A program made the translations under genes and the position numbers. Below the pieces are notes generated by a model. It was given only the letters and a program-made list of their open reading frames with translations. It searched no databases and had not been told where the DNA came from. A stretch of 13,541 nucleotides of DNA from 66-474 sp051961995 (GTDB taxonomy: Bacteria; Pseudomonadota; Gammaproteobacteria; Xanthomonadales; Rhodanobacteraceae): assembly GCA_051961995.1 (NCBI GenBank), contig JBQCCR010000046.1:1-13541 (forward strand). Direction: 5' to 3'. This document shows, piece by piece, positions 13,179 to 13,541 of the stretch (within the stretch, counting starts at the first letter, position 1; every line of letters begins with the position of its first letter).

Positions 13179-13541
13179 CGCTGCGCGGACCTCGAGGCGC
13201 CGAGCAACCTCGCCCGCACGCGCTCGTAGCGCGCATTGCCGAGCAGGCGTTTAGGGAACCCCAGGGCGTGATAGCGCAGCCGCGCCATGCGGGGATGCAG
13301 GCCGCGCCACTGCACCAGTGCGGCGAATTCCTCCATCTGCGTGTCGCGGGTGATCGCGATGCGTTCACTGCAATCGTGCGCCACCGCTGCGCCGCGGTTG
13401 ACACCCGGAACCGAAGTCAGCACCAGCCGATAGCCCACGCGCCGCGCCGCGTCGCGCTCGCGCGTGCCGCCGCGCCCGCCGGGCAGCGCGATCGCGCGCA
13501 CTTCGCGATCGCACAGGGCTTCCAGCCGGTGCTTGCTGATC
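13175..13541 (-). CDS. Polysaccharide deacetylase (NodB-like), C-terminal fragment cut by window edge
   Basis: Only the last 121 residues or so are in the window; the frame runs off the right edge, so the start is unknown. The fragment reads ISKHRLEALCDREVRAIALPGG, then an Arg-rich stretch, AARRVGYRLVLTSVPGVN, then an Arg/Ile-rich RIAITRDTQMEEF. The ALPGG...A.xxGY...TS.PG pattern is what I know from the late part of NodB-fold polysaccharide deacetylases found in exopolysaccharide operons, where Pro-Gly-Gly begins a conserved strand-loop near the active site. The metal-binding Asp-His-His residues would lie upstream and cannot be checked. The gene overlaps the family-2 glycosyltransferase by 4 bp and is the first gene of the visible minus-strand operon. 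Removal of N- or O-acetyl groups from the polymer is the expected role. Confidence 0.72.
   Translation of the reverse strand, partial: ISKHRLEALCDREVRAIALPGGRGGTRERDAARRVGYRLVLTSVPGVNRGAAVAHDCSERIAITRDTQMEEFAALVQWRGLHPRMARLRYHALGFPKRLLGNARYERVRARLLGASRSAQR

Noticed and set aside
1..13541. tRNA, rRNA, CRISPR arrays, insertion sequences, phage or plasmid genes
   Set aside because: None was recognised on either strand: no regularly spaced repeats, no transposase or integrase motifs and no tRNA-like cloverleaf.

Overview
The window is a GC-rich chromosomal stretch from what is most likely a gammaproteobacterium of the Xanthomonadales/Lysobacterales type (Rhodanobacteraceae-like). That guess rests on base composition, codon bias (very long open antisense frames opposite real genes) and the style of the surface-polysaccharide genes. 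No rRNA, tRNA or other taxonomic marker is present, so the assignment is an inference. The genes are devoted to making, modifying and probably handling a cell-surface or secreted polysaccharide, with one cyclic-di-GMP signalling gene set among them.

Left part (1-5990). The window opens inside galE (UDP-glucose 4-epimerase, 3' two-thirds). It is followed 34 bp later by a secreted parallel-beta-helix protein (770-2347). A second, clearly paralogous secreted beta-helix protein (4020-5879) lies downstream on the same strand, and it carries an extra Thr/Pro-rich C-terminal tail. Between the paralogues, on the opposite strand, sits a cNMP-binding/EAL protein (2471-3673) with every catalytic EAL residue, so it is probably an active c-di-GMP phosphodiesterase. 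The 346-bp divergent region between it and the second beta-helix gene is unusually rich in structure. It holds a 20-bp tandem repeat, two inverted repeats, and a leader RNA that can fold into nested stems, one of which pairs across the Shine-Dalgarno. A strong hairpin and then an intrinsic terminator close the second beta-helix gene; the terminator lies inside the 3' end of the next, convergent gene.

Middle part (5939-9591). An OafA-type membrane O-acyltransferase (minus strand) is divergent from a two-gene operon. That operon encodes a Wzx-like polysaccharide flippase and a membrane-anchored DUF218 (ElyC/SanA/YdcF-type) protein, whose frames overlap by ATGA.

Right part (9605-13541). A minus-strand run reads polysaccharide deacetylase (only its C-terminal end is in the window), family-2 glycosyltransferase, family-4 glycosyltransferase, then WecB (UDP-GlcNAc 2-epimerase). 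The first two overlap by 4 bp and the third starts 13 bp after the second, as in an operon.

Together, GalE and WecB supply sugar nucleotides (UDP-Gal, UDP-ManNAc). The two glycosyltransferases assemble a repeat unit, the acyltransferase and deacetylase decorate it, and the flippase exports it. No polymerase (Wzy), chain-length regulator or outer-membrane exporter is in the window. The least explained part, and the best candidate for something undescribed, is the pair of secreted beta-helix paralogues flanking the cNMP-EAL gene, with the structured leader in front of the second copy.
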